64,000 bases of DNA from Polyangium sp. 15x6 (GCF_029960785.1 NZ_JASBQE010000023.1:62001-126000); one strand, 5' to 3'; shown: positions 29,609 through 38,559, numbered from the stretch's first letter. The notes: a model not told the origin generated them from the sequence alone. Translations and numbers: made by a program.

Positions 29609-29968
29609 ATGCTGGCCAAGCTCCTCCTCCTCTTGATCCGCGTCTACCAGCTGACGCTCTCGAAGGTGCTGCTCGCGCTCTTCGGCCCTGTCTGTCGGTT
29701 CGAACCGTCGTGTTCGCGGTATGCCGCCGCGTGCATCGCGGGTCATGGCGCGCTGCGCGGGAGCTTGCTTTCAGTGAAGCGCCTGTGTAAGTGCCACCCG
29801 TTCCATCCGGGCGGCTACGATCCTCCGCCGCCTCCACGGATCGGCCGCTCGCGTACGGAAGAGCCCGCGCGGCACGGCCCGGATCAGAGGGTGGAAGGTA
29901 CGAACCTTTCTTCCCACGACGCTCGACTTTCGCCGTGGAGCAGTGGCGCGGTCCATGAGGCTGGCTAG
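29609..29968 (+). CDS. yidD: Membrane protein insertion efficiency factor YidD
   Basis: The ATG at 29609 gives MLAKLLLLLIRVYQLTLSKVLLALFGPVCRFEPSCSRYA, followed by CIAGHGALRGSLLSVKRLCKCHPFHPGGYDP, which is the entire YidD fold. Earlier starts in the same frame are non-coding in appearance. The conserved region ends near residue 73. A Pro/Arg-rich extension of about 45 residues follows and is unusual for a family normally 70-90 residues long. It lies between rnpA and yidC, its standard position. YidD is a peripheral inner-membrane protein helping YidC/Sec insertion. Confidence 0.93.
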   Translation: MLAKLLLLLIRVYQLTLSKVLLALFGPVCRFEPSCSRYAAACIAGHGALRGSLLSVKRLCKCHPFHPGGYDPPPPPRIGRSRTEEPARHGPDQRVEGTNLSSHDARLSPWSSGAVHEAG

Positions 29969-30080
29969 GTTCCTCTCGCATGCTCGCCAAGCGAGCGAGC
30001 CCGTCCGGGGGGATCAAGCGAGCACGGGGCGGGGCAAGGATCAGTAGGGTTTCACGGCAAGGAGATTGCCGAAGGATTTC

Positions 30081-31850
30081 ATGGAACGCGGCAAAATCGC
30101 TCAGTGGGTGCTCATCGGCATCGCTGCCATCCTGTTCTGGCAGTTCGGCGGCAACCTGTTCGGCAAGGGCAACGAAGAGATCCAGCCGAACACGTTCTAC
30201 GACGCCAACCGGCTGCCGGACGCCCAGAGGCAGCCCGAGCAGATTTGCACGATCAGCGGCGCGCGCTTCGAGGCCGAGCTGTCCTCGCGCGGCGGATCGC
30301 TGCGCCACCTTCGGCTCACCGATCAAGGCAAGTACTCGAAGAACGGCAAGCCGATCGATCTCGTGACGACCTCGCAGGAGTGGCGCCAGCCGCTGCGAAC
30401 GGACCTGCGTTTGCCCGGGGTCGAGAAGCAGCAGACGCCGTTCGACAACCTCGACTGGAAGCTCACGGAGCAGGACGGCAAGTCGTGCACGTTCGTCTAC
30501 GAAGACGCGACCTCGAAGCTCACGAAGGTCGTGCGCGAGACGGGCAAACCTTTCGAGCTCGAAATGACGCTCGAGGTGAAGAACCTCTCCGCCGAGCCGC
30601 TCAAGCACAGGCTCACGGTGGAGCAGACCTCGTGGCGCACGACCGAGGAGACGAAGGGCAGCCTCGGCCGCATCTCGGAGCACATGACGGACGTCGTCGC
30701 TGCGACGACGGAGAAGGTCGATCGCCTGCACGCCGACGCGTTCGAGCCGAAGGACTTCAAGGACAAGGAGTTCACGAACGAGTACTGGCGCCGTAGCCCC
30801 GGCGCCGCGAAGTGGGTCGCCGTGAGCAGCGTGTACTTCACGAAGGCCGCGATCCCGCTCGAAGGCCCCGCGCCGCTCGCCGAGACGCAGATCGAAGAGG
30901 ACTGGAACCGCGACAAGTTCAACGCGGCGAACCGCGAGAACGACAAGGACACGCACGGGCACGTCTACCGCGCGCGCCTCGCGTACCCCGACGTCGAGCT
31001 CGCGCCGCAGGCGACGCAGACGTACAAGGTCCTGAGCTTCACGGGCCCGAAGGAGCGCGAGGTGCTCGCCGGGGTCGGCCCGGGCATCACCGAGGTGATC
31101 GATCTCGGCACGTTCTCGCCGATCGCGAAGGTGCTCGTCGGCTACCTGAAGATCCTCCACAAGGCCGTGGGGAGCTGGGGCTTCGCGATCGCGCTGCTCA
31201 CGATCACCGTGCGCATGCTGCTCTTCCCGCTCAGCATCTCGCAGATCAAGAGCAGCGCGGCCATGCGTCGGCTCAAGCCGGAGATGGACGACATCAACGC
31301 GCGCTACAAGGAAGATCCGGCGCAGCGTGGACTCGCGCTCCAGGAGCTCTGGCGCAAGCACGGCGTGACGAACCCGGTGCTCGGGTGCATCCCGGTGCTC
31401 TTGCAGATGCCCGTGTGGTTCGCGCTCTACCAGGCCCTGCAGACGGCGGTCGAGCTCTACCACGTGCCCTTCCTGTCGGCCCGGATCATCCCGGATCTCT
31501 CGGACAAGGGCGAATACTTCGTCATCCCCGCGATCCTCGGCGCGTCGAGCTTCTTCCAGCAGAAGCTCATGCCGCCGCAGGGCGACCCGATGCAGCAGAA
31601 GATGATGCAGTACATGCTGCCCGGCATCTTCGTGGTGATGATGCTCTACCTGCCCGCAGGCCTCGGCGTGTACATGCTGACCAACACGTGGCTCGGCATC
31701 GCCCAGCAGGTCGCGGTCGAGCGCTACCTGAGCCGCAAGACGCAGGGTTCCGCCGGCATCGAGGTGCGCGAGAAGCCAGAGAAATCTTCGGGCGACGAAA
31801 CCAAGTCGGCGCCTGCTCTTGGAAAGGGAAAGGCACGTGTCCGTGGATAA
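30081..31850 (+). CDS. yidC: Membrane protein insertase YidC
   Basis: The ATG at 30081 is preceded by GAAGGA at 4-base spacing, which is preferred over an in-frame TTG at 30066. The 589-residue protein has an N-terminal helix (QWVLIGIAAILFWQFGGNLF) and a large periplasmic P1 domain (about 50-340). Its C-terminal 60-kDa insertase core begins with VGYLKILHKAVGSWGFAIALLTITVRMLLFPLS and includes MRRLKPEMDDINARYKEDP, GCIPVLLQMPVWFALYQALQ and a final helix pair near MQYMLPGIFVVMMLYLPAGLGVYMLTN. The conserved Arg in the insertase groove is in TVRML. It inserts inner-membrane proteins with or without SecYEG. The gene overlaps khpB by 14 bases. Confidence 0.97.
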   Translation: MERGKIAQWVLIGIAAILFWQFGGNLFGKGNEEIQPNTFYDANRLPDAQRQPEQICTISGARFEAELSSRGGSLRHLRLTDQGKYSKNGKPIDLVTTSQEWRQPLRTDLRLPGVEKQQTPFDNLDWKLTEQDGKSCTFVYEDATSKLTKVVRETGKPFELEMTLEVKNLSAEPLKHRLTVEQTSWRTTEETKGSLGRISEHMTDVVAATTEKVDRLHADAFEPKDFKDKEFTNEYWRRSPGAAKWVAVSSVYFTKAAIPLEGPAPLAETQIEEDWNRDKFNAANRENDKDTHGHVYRARLAYPDVELAPQATQTYKVLSFTGPKEREVLAGVGPGITEVIDLGTFSPIAKVLVGYLKILHKAVGSWGFAIALLTITVRMLLFPLSISQIKSSAAMRRLKPEMDDINARYKEDPAQRGLALQELWRKHGVTNPVLGCIPVLLQMPVWFALYQALQTAVELYHVPFLSARIIPDLSDKGEYFVIPAILGASSFFQQKLMPPQGDPMQQKMMQYMLPGIFVVMMLYLPAGLGVYMLTNTWLGIAQQVAVERYLSRKTQGSAGIEVREKPEKSSGDETKSAPALGKGKARVRG

Positions 31851-32418
31851 TGGAGCTCCCGGGAAGACCAGCGTGAACGCCGAAGGCACCCGGCACGACG
31901 ACGAGCGCGACGAGCGCGTCGCCGAGACAGCAGCAGTCCCGTTCGAGGAGGATGGTCGCGCCGATCAAGCGCTCGACTTCGTCATCGATACGCTCGCCGC
32001 GATGGGCATGGACTGCACCGTGGACCTGCTCGAGAACGAGCCGGAAGATCCGCCCGAGGAGATCCGGCTGGAGATCGAAGGCAGGGACGCCGGCCGCATC
32101 ATCGGCAAGAAGGGCCAGACGCTCGCCGCGCTGCAGTTCCTCGCCAACCGCGTGATCAACCGACCCGGCAAGCAGCGCCGCCACGTGATCATCGACGCCG
32201 AGGGCTACCGCGCCCGCCGCGAAGAGACGCTCACCTCGATGGCCCGGCGCCTCGGCAAGCAGGCCGTCGAGGAGGGGAAGATCATCACGTTCGAACCGAT
32301 GAACCCGCAGGATCGCCGCGTCGTGCACCTCGCGCTCGCGAAGTTCCCCGGTGTCGTCACGAAGAGCGACGGCGAAGGCGACGCGCGCCGCGTGCAGATC
32401 ATCCCCGTTCGTCGCTAG
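31837..32418 (+). CDS. khpB: RNA-binding protein KhpB (Jag), KH and R3H domains
   Basis: The GTG at 31837 follows a purine-rich GGAAAGGGAAAGG stretch and lies inside the end of yidC; an in-frame TTG at 31819 is an alternative. The 193-residue protein has an acidic N-terminus. A KH domain follows (DCTVDLLENEPEDPPEEIRLEIEGRDAGRIIGKKGQTLAALQFLANRVIN, with the GxxG loop GKKG). Then comes an R3H domain (LTSMARRLGKQAVEEGKIITFEPMNPQDRRVVHLALAKFPGVVTKS). The separate N-terminal Jag domain found in many homologues is absent. Known members bind RNA and influence envelope growth. It is the last gene of the yidC block. Confidence 0.93.
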   Translation: MSVDNGAPGKTSVNAEGTRHDDERDERVAETAAVPFEEDGRADQALDFVIDTLAAMGMDCTVDLLENEPEDPPEEIRLEIEGRDAGRIIGKKGQTLAALQFLANRVINRPGKQRRHVIIDAEGYRARREETLTSMARRLGKQAVEEGKIITFEPMNPQDRRVVHLALAKFPGVVTKSDGEGDARRVQIIPVRR

Positions 32419-32429
32419 TTGCCGCGAAC

Positions 32430-32466
32430 GGATCGTGCGGGGCGGTGAGTTCGTCGCCCCGCGATC
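32430..32466 (+). terminator. GC-rich hairpin between khpB and rplS (no T-tract)
   Basis: GCGGGGCG pairs with CGCCCCGC around a 10-base loop. The stem is extended by GGATCG/GATCC outside with one bulged base. It lies 12 bases after the khpB stop. Without a T-run it may be an RNA 3'-end stabiliser or a weak terminator. Confidence 0.45.
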
Positions 32467-32493
32467 CACCGCATCCACACGCTCCATGATCGG

Positions 32494-32521
32494 TTGACAG
32501 CGTGGGGACGGTATGCATAAT
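32494..32521 (+). promoter_or_regulatory. Sigma-70-type promoter for rplS
   Basis: TTGACA (32494-32499), a 16-base spacer and CATAAT (32516-32521) form the best promoter match I found in the window. They lie 80 bases ahead of the rplS ATG. This supports rplS being transcribed separately from the yidC block. Confidence 0.7.
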
Positions 32522-32601
32522 GCCGCTCCCTCGTCGTCTCCGGCAGGCGTGGAGCCGTTTGCCCCAACAGCCGGGACCATCCCCAGTCGAAGGACCGCGC
32601 C

Positions 32602-32958
32602 ATGCTCACCTCGAACGTACTTGCGAAGATCGAAACCCCGCAGCTCCGCGAGGGGCTCCCGGAGTTCCGGGTCGGCGACACCGTCCGGGTCCACTACCGC
32701 ATCGTCGAGGGCGAGAAGGAGCGTATCCAGGTCTTCCAGGGCGTCGTTTTGAAGCAGCGTCGGGCTGGTGCGCGCAGCACCTTCACGGTCCGCAAGGTGA
32801 GCTTCAACGTGGGCGTGGAGCGTATCTTCCCGACGCACAGCCCCCGCATCGACAAGATCGAGGTGGTCTCGCGCGGCGTCGTTCGTCGCTCGCGCCTGTT
32901 CTACCTCCGCTCGCTGGCCGGCAAGGCCGCCCGCGTGCGCGACGCCAAGGACGGCTGA
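32602..32958 (+). CDS. rplS: 50S ribosomal protein L19
   Basis: The 118-residue product matches L19 throughout: [82 protein letters not shown]. Length and ends are standard. The usual partners rpsP, rimM and trmD are absent; the gene instead follows khpB with its own promoter and is closed by a strong terminator. L19 sits at the 30S-50S interface. Confidence 0.98.
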   Translation: MLTSNVLAKIETPQLREGLPEFRVGDTVRVHYRIVEGEKERIQVFQGVVLKQRRAGARSTFTVRKVSFNVGVERIFPTHSPRIDKIEVVSRGVVRRSRLFYLRSLAGKAARVRDAKDG

Positions 32959-32964
32959 TCCGGA

Positions 32965-32983
32965 AGGCCCCACCTCGGGGCCT
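32965..32983 (+). terminator. Short hairpin after rplS
   Basis: AGGCCCC (32965-32971) and AGGCCCC's complement GGGGCCT (32977-32983) flank a 5-base loop, 7 bases past the stop region. No T-tract follows, so it probably assists the downstream terminator or protects the 3' end. Confidence 0.45.
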
Positions 32984-33015
32984 CCCGCTTCCGCTCTCTC
33001 CCGCTCTCTCATCAC

Positions 33016-33062
33016 GAAGGGTGTCCCAGGGCCAATCCAGCCCAGGACACCCTTTCGTTTTT
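33016..33062 (+). terminator. Rho-independent terminator of rplS
   Basis: AAGGGTGTCC (33017-33026) pairs perfectly with GGACACCCTT (33045-33054), and the descending arm runs into TTTCGTTTTT. This is the clearest intrinsic terminator in the window. Confidence 0.85.
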
Positions 33063-33319
33063 CAACCGCTCGCGGCCCCGGCTCCACGTCTCGCCGCGCC
33101 GGGCCCCGCTTCCTTTTGCGCATCGGCAGCAGTCCTTCGTCGCGCCGGGAGTCCTTCCCGCGGCCCCTGGGATGTGCTGCGCTGCGTCGTGCTCCGAGGT
33201 GCCTCGTCCACCCCCCGCCGAGGGAAAGAGCACTTCTTCTTGATCCTCGGTCCGGCCCCCACGGTATGCTGCCGCCGAGGCGGACGAGGTCTTTGGTCCG
33301 TCAACACGAGAAGGACACT

Positions 33320-34588
33320 ATGAACTGCCCGCGTTGCGGCGCGCCTGCCACACCCGCCGACAAGTTCTGCGCGATCTGTGCCTCTCCGCTCGGGCCCTCG
33401 GCGCCCGGCGCCTTCGGTCCTCCTCCGCCCCCTCCCGCCTTCGGGCAAGCGCCGGGCTTCGGGCCTCCGCCGGCCCCGCCGGGCTTCGGGCCGCCTCCCG
33501 AGCCGCCGGGCTTCGGACCGCCCCCGCCGGCTCCCCCCGGCTTCGGCGGCGGCTTCGGGCCGCCCCCCTCGCCCACGGCGAACCCCAGCGCATTCGGGCC
33601 TCCTCCGCCCCCCGCGTTCGGCGCGCCGCCGCCGGCACCCGGTGGCTTCGGTCCGCCTCCGCCGCCCCCCGCATTCGGACCTCCGCCGGCGGGTCCCGGT
33701 GGCTTCGGTCCGCCGCCTGCGCCGCCTGGATTCGGCCTGCCTCCCGAGCCGCCCTCGCCGCCGGGCGGGTTTGGCCCGCCGCCTGCGCCGCCTGGATTCG
33801 GCCCGCCTCCCGAGCCGCCGGCGCCCGCCGGCTTCGGTCCGCCGCCCGCGCCGCCTGGATTCGGCCCGCCTCCCGCGCCTCCGGGCTTTGGTCCGCCCCC
33901 CGAGCCGCCGCCGGCGCCTGCGGGGTTTGGCCCACCGCCTGGGCCGGCCGGCTTTGGTCCGCCGCCCGCGCCGCCTGGGTACGGGCCGCCGCCTGGGCCG
34001 GCAGGCTTCGGTCCGCCGCCCGCGCCGCCCGGGTACGGACCGCCGCCGGAGCCCGCGGTCGGTGGCTATCCGCCGCCTCCGGGACCTCGGCCGTTCGGCC
34101 CGCCGCCGATGGCGGACAAACCCGAAGGGTACGCGCCGCCGCCGAAGCTCGAAAGTGGCTTCGATCTGAAGGAGCCGCAGCGGCGCGCGAACGCCGCGAC
34201 CGCGGCCCCGGGGAATCCTCTGCCGACGCCCGGTCGGCAAGGAGGCGCGCCGGAGGGCCGCCGCGCGCTCGCAGGCTTCCTGGTGAGCTACCAGGACGAT
34301 CCGCTCGGCAAGTTCTGGCCGCTCTGGCAGGGCAAGAACTCGGTCGGCCGCGCGGACACGGGTCAGAAGGTCGACGTGGAGATCGCGCACGGCACGACGT
34401 CCACGAATCACGCGACGATCGACTGCGAAGGTGGGAGGTTCATCCTGAGTGATCTCGGCTCGACGAACGGCACCTTCCACAACGAGGAAGCCATCGGCTT
34501 CAAGGGCAGGCGCGAGCTGCGTGACGGCGACAAGATCCGCTTCGGCGGCTTCAGCGTCATCACCTTCATCGTGACCGCTCGGACCTAG
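33320..34588 (+). CDS. Zinc-ribbon, GFGPPP-repeat, FHA-domain protein
   Basis: The ATG at 33320 was chosen because it starts directly with a zinc ribbon (CPRCGAPATPADKFCAIC); the frame upstream is open but not coding-like. About 25 copies of a GFGPPPAPP-type repeat form a long Pro/Gly-rich linker (about 30-270). The C-terminal FHA domain (about 315-422) has NSVGRADTG, STNHATIDCEGGRFILSDLGSTNGTF and DGDKIRFGGF, with the conserved Gly-Arg, Ser-x-x-His and Asn needed for phosphothreonine binding. There is no signal peptide, so it should be a cytosolic reader of Thr phosphorylation. It opens the 33320-45706 same-strand block. Confidence 0.88.
   Translation: MNCPRCGAPATPADKFCAICASPLGPSAPGAFGPPPPPPAFGQAPGFGPPPAPPGFGPPPEPPGFGPPPPAPPGFGGGFGPPPSPTANPSAFGPPPPPAFGAPPPAPGGFGPPPPPPAFGPPPAGPGGFGPPPAPPGFGLPPEPPSPPGGFGPPPAPPGFGPPPEPPAPAGFGPPPAPPGFGPPPAPPGFGPPPEPPPAPAGFGPPPGPAGFGPPPAPPGYGPPPGPAGFGPPPAPPGYGPPPEPAVGGYPPPPGPRPFGPPPMADKPEGYAPPPKLESGFDLKEPQRRANAATAAPGNPLPTPGRQGGAPEGRRALAGFLVSYQDDPLGKFWPLWQGKNSVGRADTGQKVDVEIAHGTTSTNHATIDCEGGRFILSDLGSTNGTFHNEEAIGFKGRRELRDGDKIRFGGFSVITFIVTART
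33430..34080 (+). repeat. Tandem coding repeat (GFGPPP units)
   Basis: Units of 24-36 bases encode GFGPPPAPP, GFGPPPEPP and similar peptides, in near-tandem array. Neighbouring copies are almost identical at DNA level, so copy number may vary between strains. Confidence 0.8.
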
Positions 34589-34844
34589 GGGTCGCGCGGA
34601 GAAGCCCCGTGCGGAACGCCCTTTTCACCCTACCCAGCTCCTCGACGAGATGACGCCCCCGCGCGCTCGCGTCGCCCGAGGCAGCCGTCCCCCGCGCTCT
34701 CCGCGCAGGGCGGACGCGCTTCGCTGCCTCGACGCGCGAGAGCACGCGGCGGCCACGCTCGCGGACCGTGCGCGTGCGCGGAGGTGCCCGTCACCCCGCG
34801 ACAGCGCCGGCTCGCCGAGGACCCCCAATGTTGGAGGCTCAAGC

Positions 34845-37037
34845 ATGAACCCGTTGCCCCACGGAGCCGCCGGCGCAGTCGCTCGATCTGCGCGCAAGAA
34901 GGCTCCCCTGTTCGCGCTCCCCGCGCTCGCAGCGCTCGCGGCGATCCTCTTCGCCGCCGCGCCCTCCTTCGCCGCTCCGGAGGCGAGGATCCTCCGCATC
35001 GATCCGCGCACGAGCACGGTCGACGGCTCGCCCGTGCTCACGACCGTGATCGATCTCGTCCAGAACAAGCGTTTGTCGGACGCGACACGGCCCTGCGCGG
35101 CGCTGAACGGCGACGCGTTCAACGATTGCGTGTCGAACGCGATCGAGCAGCCGAACGCGCTCTACTCGTCGTTCGACTTCCCCGAGAAGAACGCGGTGCT
35201 CAGCGTCGTCGTCGACGGCTCCGACACCGCGGCCCGGTTCGAGTCGAAGGCGCGCTGGGGCGAGAGCACGAGCCAGCCCGGCGTGGGCACCGCGTGGCTC
35301 ATCCTCATCGACGCGGCGTCCTCGATGGGCACGCGCTTCGACGAGGCGAAGTCCGTCGCGACCGCGTTCGTCAACGCGATGGGCCCGAACGACATCGTCG
35401 ACGTGATGTTCTTCAACGACAAGAGCGTCGTCGAAGATTCGAAGTGGGTGAACAACAAGCAGACGGCGCTCCAGACGATCGCGAGCGTCAAGAACACGTT
35501 CCCCACGCAGGGCCGCACGCGCCCGCTCTTCAACATCATCAAGACCGCGGCCACCGACGGCTTCCGGGAGCTCGGCAACGTGGGCACGAACGTCGTCGTG
35601 CCCATGCACCAGGCCATGGTGGTGCTCTCGAACGGCGCGGCAGGCGCCGATCCGAGCTCGACGGCCGCGGCCTCGAACCTGCTCAAGGACTACCTCACGA
35701 AGGGCCGCTTCCCGGAGAACAACGAGGTCCTCCCGAAGACGCCCGTGCCGGTCATCTCGATCTGGTTCCCGAGCAAGCTCGTCGAGGAGTTCACCGCGAA
35801 CTCGCGCGAGTTCATGGAAGGGCTCGCGAACACCGAGATCGGCGGCTTCTACAGCATCGTGCGCGACAGGCAGGAAGCGCGCGCGGTGAACATCGTCAAC
35901 GCCGTCCGCTCGCGCTTCAACAAGATGCACATCGTCAAGTGGCGCGTCTCGTGTGTCGCGCTGAGCTTGACGCAGACCATCCGCCTCGCGTTCCTCAACA
36001 CCGATCCGCTGATCGCCGGCGACGCGACGTTCCAGAACGTGCCCGTCGGCATCGATCCCTCGCAGTGGCCGCTCGACATCGATCGTGAGGCCACCGAACG
36101 CGCCGCGGCGAAGGATCCCGTGTATCCCGGCGGGACCGTGAAGGTCTTCGGCAACTTCTGCTGGGGCGGCAACACGCAGCGGGCCGAGCTCTACATGGTT
36201 CCCAAGAACCAGCCCGCGCCCGCCTCGCTCCAGGGCGGCAGCATCGAGGACGCGAAGAAGGCCCAGCGCACGCTCATCGAGCAAGGCATGCGCGGCAAGG
36301 CCACGACGGCCGGCGAGAGCATGGTCGAGTTCGAACTGCCGAACACCGACAAGTTCCTGGCGGGCAAGGGCGAGCAGATGACCGCGCGCCTCATCGTCTA
36401 CGACAACCAGGCCAAGCGCACGAGCGCCATCACCGCCGACAAGATCATCACGGTGAAGGCGAAAGAGGCGCCGCTGCCCTACTTGCTCATCGGCGGCATC
36501 ACCTTCGGCGGCGTGGTCCTCGTCCTGCTCGTCGTCTCGATCTTCCGCAGCGGCGGCAACAAGCGACGCGCCGGCGCCGCGCCCACGACGGCCCCGCGCC
36601 CCGCGGGTGGCCCGCCCGGCCCGATGGGCGGCGGCTACGCGCCCGCCGTGCCCATGGGCGGCGGCGTGCCCGGCATGGGCGGCCCCGACTTCGGCGGCGG
36701 CTACGGTCCTCCTCCGATGGGCGGCGGCTCCGTCGGCGGCTCCGCGAACCGCGCGGTGCTCTCCGGCTCGCTCGGCATCTTCACGTTCAACCCGGGCACG
36801 GAGATGCGCGTCGGCCGCGACGCCGCGACGTGTCAGATCGTGGTGAACGAGCCGCGCGTCTCCGGCAGCCACGCCGTCATCAAGTTCGAGAACGGCCAGC
36901 TCTTCGTGCGTGACGAGAACTCGAACAACGGCACGAGCATCAATGGCAACCGCATCCCGCCGCTCGTGTGGACGCCTGTCCCGCCCGGCTCGATGCTTCG
37001 CTTCGGCCCCATCGAGTTCAACGTCCGTTTCGAGTAG
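34845..37037 (+). CDS. Transmembrane vWA-FHA protein (vWA outside, FHA inside)
   Basis: The ATG at 34845 has GGAG 8 bases upstream and starts a signal peptide (FALPALAALAAILFAAAPSFA). The exported part carries a von Willebrand A-like domain beginning TAWLILIDAASSMGTRFDEAKSVATAFVNAMGPNDIVDVMFFND; the MIDAS motif reads DAASS rather than DxSxS. A second beta-rich region leads to one membrane helix (LPYLLIGGITFGGVVLVLLVVSIF, about 542-567), a Gly/Pro-rich linker and a C-terminal FHA domain (about 634-730: MRVGRDAATCQIVVNEPRVSGSHAVIKF, NSNNGTSINGNRI). This topology could carry a signal between periplasm and cytosol. The PP2C gene follows 51 bases later. Confidence 0.85.
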   Translation: MNPLPHGAAGAVARSARKKAPLFALPALAALAAILFAAAPSFAAPEARILRIDPRTSTVDGSPVLTTVIDLVQNKRLSDATRPCAALNGDAFNDCVSNAIEQPNALYSSFDFPEKNAVLSVVVDGSDTAARFESKARWGESTSQPGVGTAWLILIDAASSMGTRFDEAKSVATAFVNAMGPNDIVDVMFFNDKSVVEDSKWVNNKQTALQTIASVKNTFPTQGRTRPLFNIIKTAATDGFRELGNVGTNVVVPMHQAMVVLSNGAAGADPSSTAAASNLLKDYLTKGRFPENNEVLPKTPVPVISIWFPSKLVEEFTANSREFMEGLANTEIGGFYSIVRDRQEARAVNIVNAVRSRFNKMHIVKWRVSCVALSLTQTIRLAFLNTDPLIAGDATFQNVPVGIDPSQWPLDIDREATERAAAKDPVYPGGTVKVFGNFCWGGNTQRAELYMVPKNQPAPASLQGGSIEDAKKAQRTLIEQGMRGKATTAGESMVEFELPNTDKFLAGKGEQMTARLIVYDNQAKRTSAITADKIITVKAKEAPLPYLLIGGITFGGVVLVLLVVSIFRSGGNKRRAGAAPTTAPRPAGGPPGPMGGGYAPAVPMGGGVPGMGGPDFGGGYGPPPMGGGSVGGSANRAVLSGSLGIFTFNPGTEMRVGRDAATCQIVVNEPRVSGSHAVIKFENGQLFVRDENSNNGTSINGNRIPPLVWTPVPPGSMLRFGPIEFNVRFE

Positions 37038-37088
37038 TCTACGCTCGAACGACCGTCGTCCCGGCCCCCACCCCCCGGCCCTTCTGCG

Positions 37089-38453
37089 ATGAGCCAACCC
37101 CAGGCCCTCGGCACCCGCGTCCGGATCGAGTTCGCCCAGGCCAGCGATCCTGGCCGCGATCCGAACAAGCAGGTCAACGAGGACTCGTGCGGGTACGCCG
37201 AGACGCGCTTCGGCCATCTCGTCGTCCTCTGCGACGGCATGGGCGGGCACTACGGGGGCCGGGAGGCGAGCCGCACCGCGATCGCCACGATCTTCGAGGT
37301 CATCGATCAGGCCCCGACCGGCGCCACCGCCGCGACGGCACTCAAGGCCGCGATCGAAGAAGCCGGACGTCGCGTCTACCAGCTCGGCGGGCCGCCCGAG
37401 AACCGCGGGCGGCCCGGCTCGACCGTCGTGGCCATGCTGATCGGCGATCGCGGCCTCGACGTCGCGCACGTCGGTGACAGCCGCGCCTACTGCATCCGCG
37501 CGGGCCAGATCTACCCGCTCACGCGCGACCACTCGATGGTGCAGGGCATGATCGACGCCGGCATGCTCACCGAGGCCGAGGCCATCGGGCATCCCGACGC
37601 GAACAAGATCACGCGCGCGCTCGGCATGCGCGCCGAGGTCGAGGTCGAGGTCCGACCCGAGCCGATGGAGATGTTCCCGGGCGACATCTTCCTCCAGTCG
37701 AGCGACGGCCTCACCGACCTCGTGCTCGGCGTCGACATCCTCGGCTCCGTGCGCCAGGCGCTCAACTCGGGCGCGCTCCCGCACGCCTGCAATCAGCTCG
37801 TCAACCTCGCGAACGATCGCGGCGGCCACGACAACATCACCGTGCAGATGGTGCGCATCGTGGAGCTCGCGCCGCGCGCGTCGCACACGATCCCGCAAGC
37901 GCCCGCGATCGCGCCGGAGCCCGCGGCCTCGCGGCCTGCGCCTCCGCAGGAGACGCGACCGATGGCCGCGGTCGACACGGCGGCCGCCGCGGGAACGAAG
38001 CTCGGCTTGCCCCCGCCCGTGCCGGTCCCCACGTTGCTCTCGCCCAGCACGTCCTCCGCGGCCCCGACCGCGCCCGAGCAGGGCGGCCTCCCCTTGCCGC
38101 CGCCTTCGCCTTCGTCGCCGGGCTTCGCGCCGGTGCAGCCGACGGCCGTCGATCGCCCCGTCGCGCCCTCGCCCACGATGCCCGAGCAGCCGCGCCTCGC
38201 GCCTTTTGCGGCCCAGCTCCCCTTGCCGCCGCCTTCGGCGCGTTATGCGCCCCCGCAGGCCACCCAGGTCACGGGCCAGGGTCCTTCTCCCACGCATCCG
38301 CCGGAGGTCCCGAAAGCCGTCCCCTCCGCGCCCTTGTCCGCGCCGGCCGGCGCGCGCCCTTCCCAGGCGGGCATCGTGTACGTGATCATCGGCATGTCGG
38401 CCGTGATCGCCGTGCTCTTGCTCCTGCTCATCTGGGCTCTTTTCCTGCGCTGA
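37089..38453 (+). CDS. Membrane-anchored PP2C-type Ser/Thr phosphatase
   Basis: The N-terminal 255 residues are a PPM/PP2C domain with its metal-ligand motifs in order: NEDSCGYAE, VLCDGMGGHYGG, RPGSTVVAMLI, VAHVGDSRAYCI, LQSSDGLTDLV and GGHDNITVQMV. A 170-residue Pro/Ala-rich linker follows, then a single C-terminal helix (GIVYVIIGMSAVIAVLLLLLIWALFL), so the phosphatase should sit on the cytosolic face of the inner membrane. The likely substrates are phosphothreonines on proteins recognised by the neighbouring FHA domains. The gene lies 51 bases after the vWA-FHA gene and 106 before the FHA-ABC gene. No cognate Ser/Thr kinase is encoded in the window. Confidence 0.92.
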   Translation: MSQPQALGTRVRIEFAQASDPGRDPNKQVNEDSCGYAETRFGHLVVLCDGMGGHYGGREASRTAIATIFEVIDQAPTGATAATALKAAIEEAGRRVYQLGGPPENRGRPGSTVVAMLIGDRGLDVAHVGDSRAYCIRAGQIYPLTRDHSMVQGMIDAGMLTEAEAIGHPDANKITRALGMRAEVEVEVRPEPMEMFPGDIFLQSSDGLTDLVLGVDILGSVRQALNSGALPHACNQLVNLANDRGGHDNITVQMVRIVELAPRASHTIPQAPAIAPEPAASRPAPPQETRPMAAVDTAAAAGTKLGLPPPVPVPTLLSPSTSSAAPTAPEQGGLPLPPPSPSSPGFAPVQPTAVDRPVAPSPTMPEQPRLAPFAAQLPLPPPSARYAPPQATQVTGQGPSPTHPPEVPKAVPSAPLSAPAGARPSQAGIVYVIIGMSAVIAVLLLLLIWALFLR

Positions 38454-38559
38454 ACAACGCTGGCGAACGCCGCCCCGGCGTGCCTATCCTGCTCGCGTCA
38501 CGCGAAGCGCGGCCGTCCCCGTTGCTCTCCGCGGACGTTCGTGGTGAAAGGTAGCCCGC

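Larger units (their letters stand above)
32959..33319. other. Intergenic region after rplS
   Basis: The first 100 bases hold two hairpins, the second a strong terminator. The remaining 257 bases (33063-33319) contain no gene I can support and no clear promoter, although the FHA gene starting at 33320 must be transcribed from here. Confidence 0.5.

Noticed and set aside
29690-29720. tRNA T-arm-like sequence (GGTTCGAACC)
   Set aside because: It lies inside the conserved FEPSCSRY coding region of yidD, and no acceptor or anticodon stems surround it.
34839-38297. Open frame of 1152 codons on the minus strand, opposite the vWA-FHA and PP2C genes
   Set aside because: Its product is an Arg/His/Asp-rich string without any domain, and the plus strand has two clear multidomain genes. 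Such frames arise from the strong third-position GC bias.
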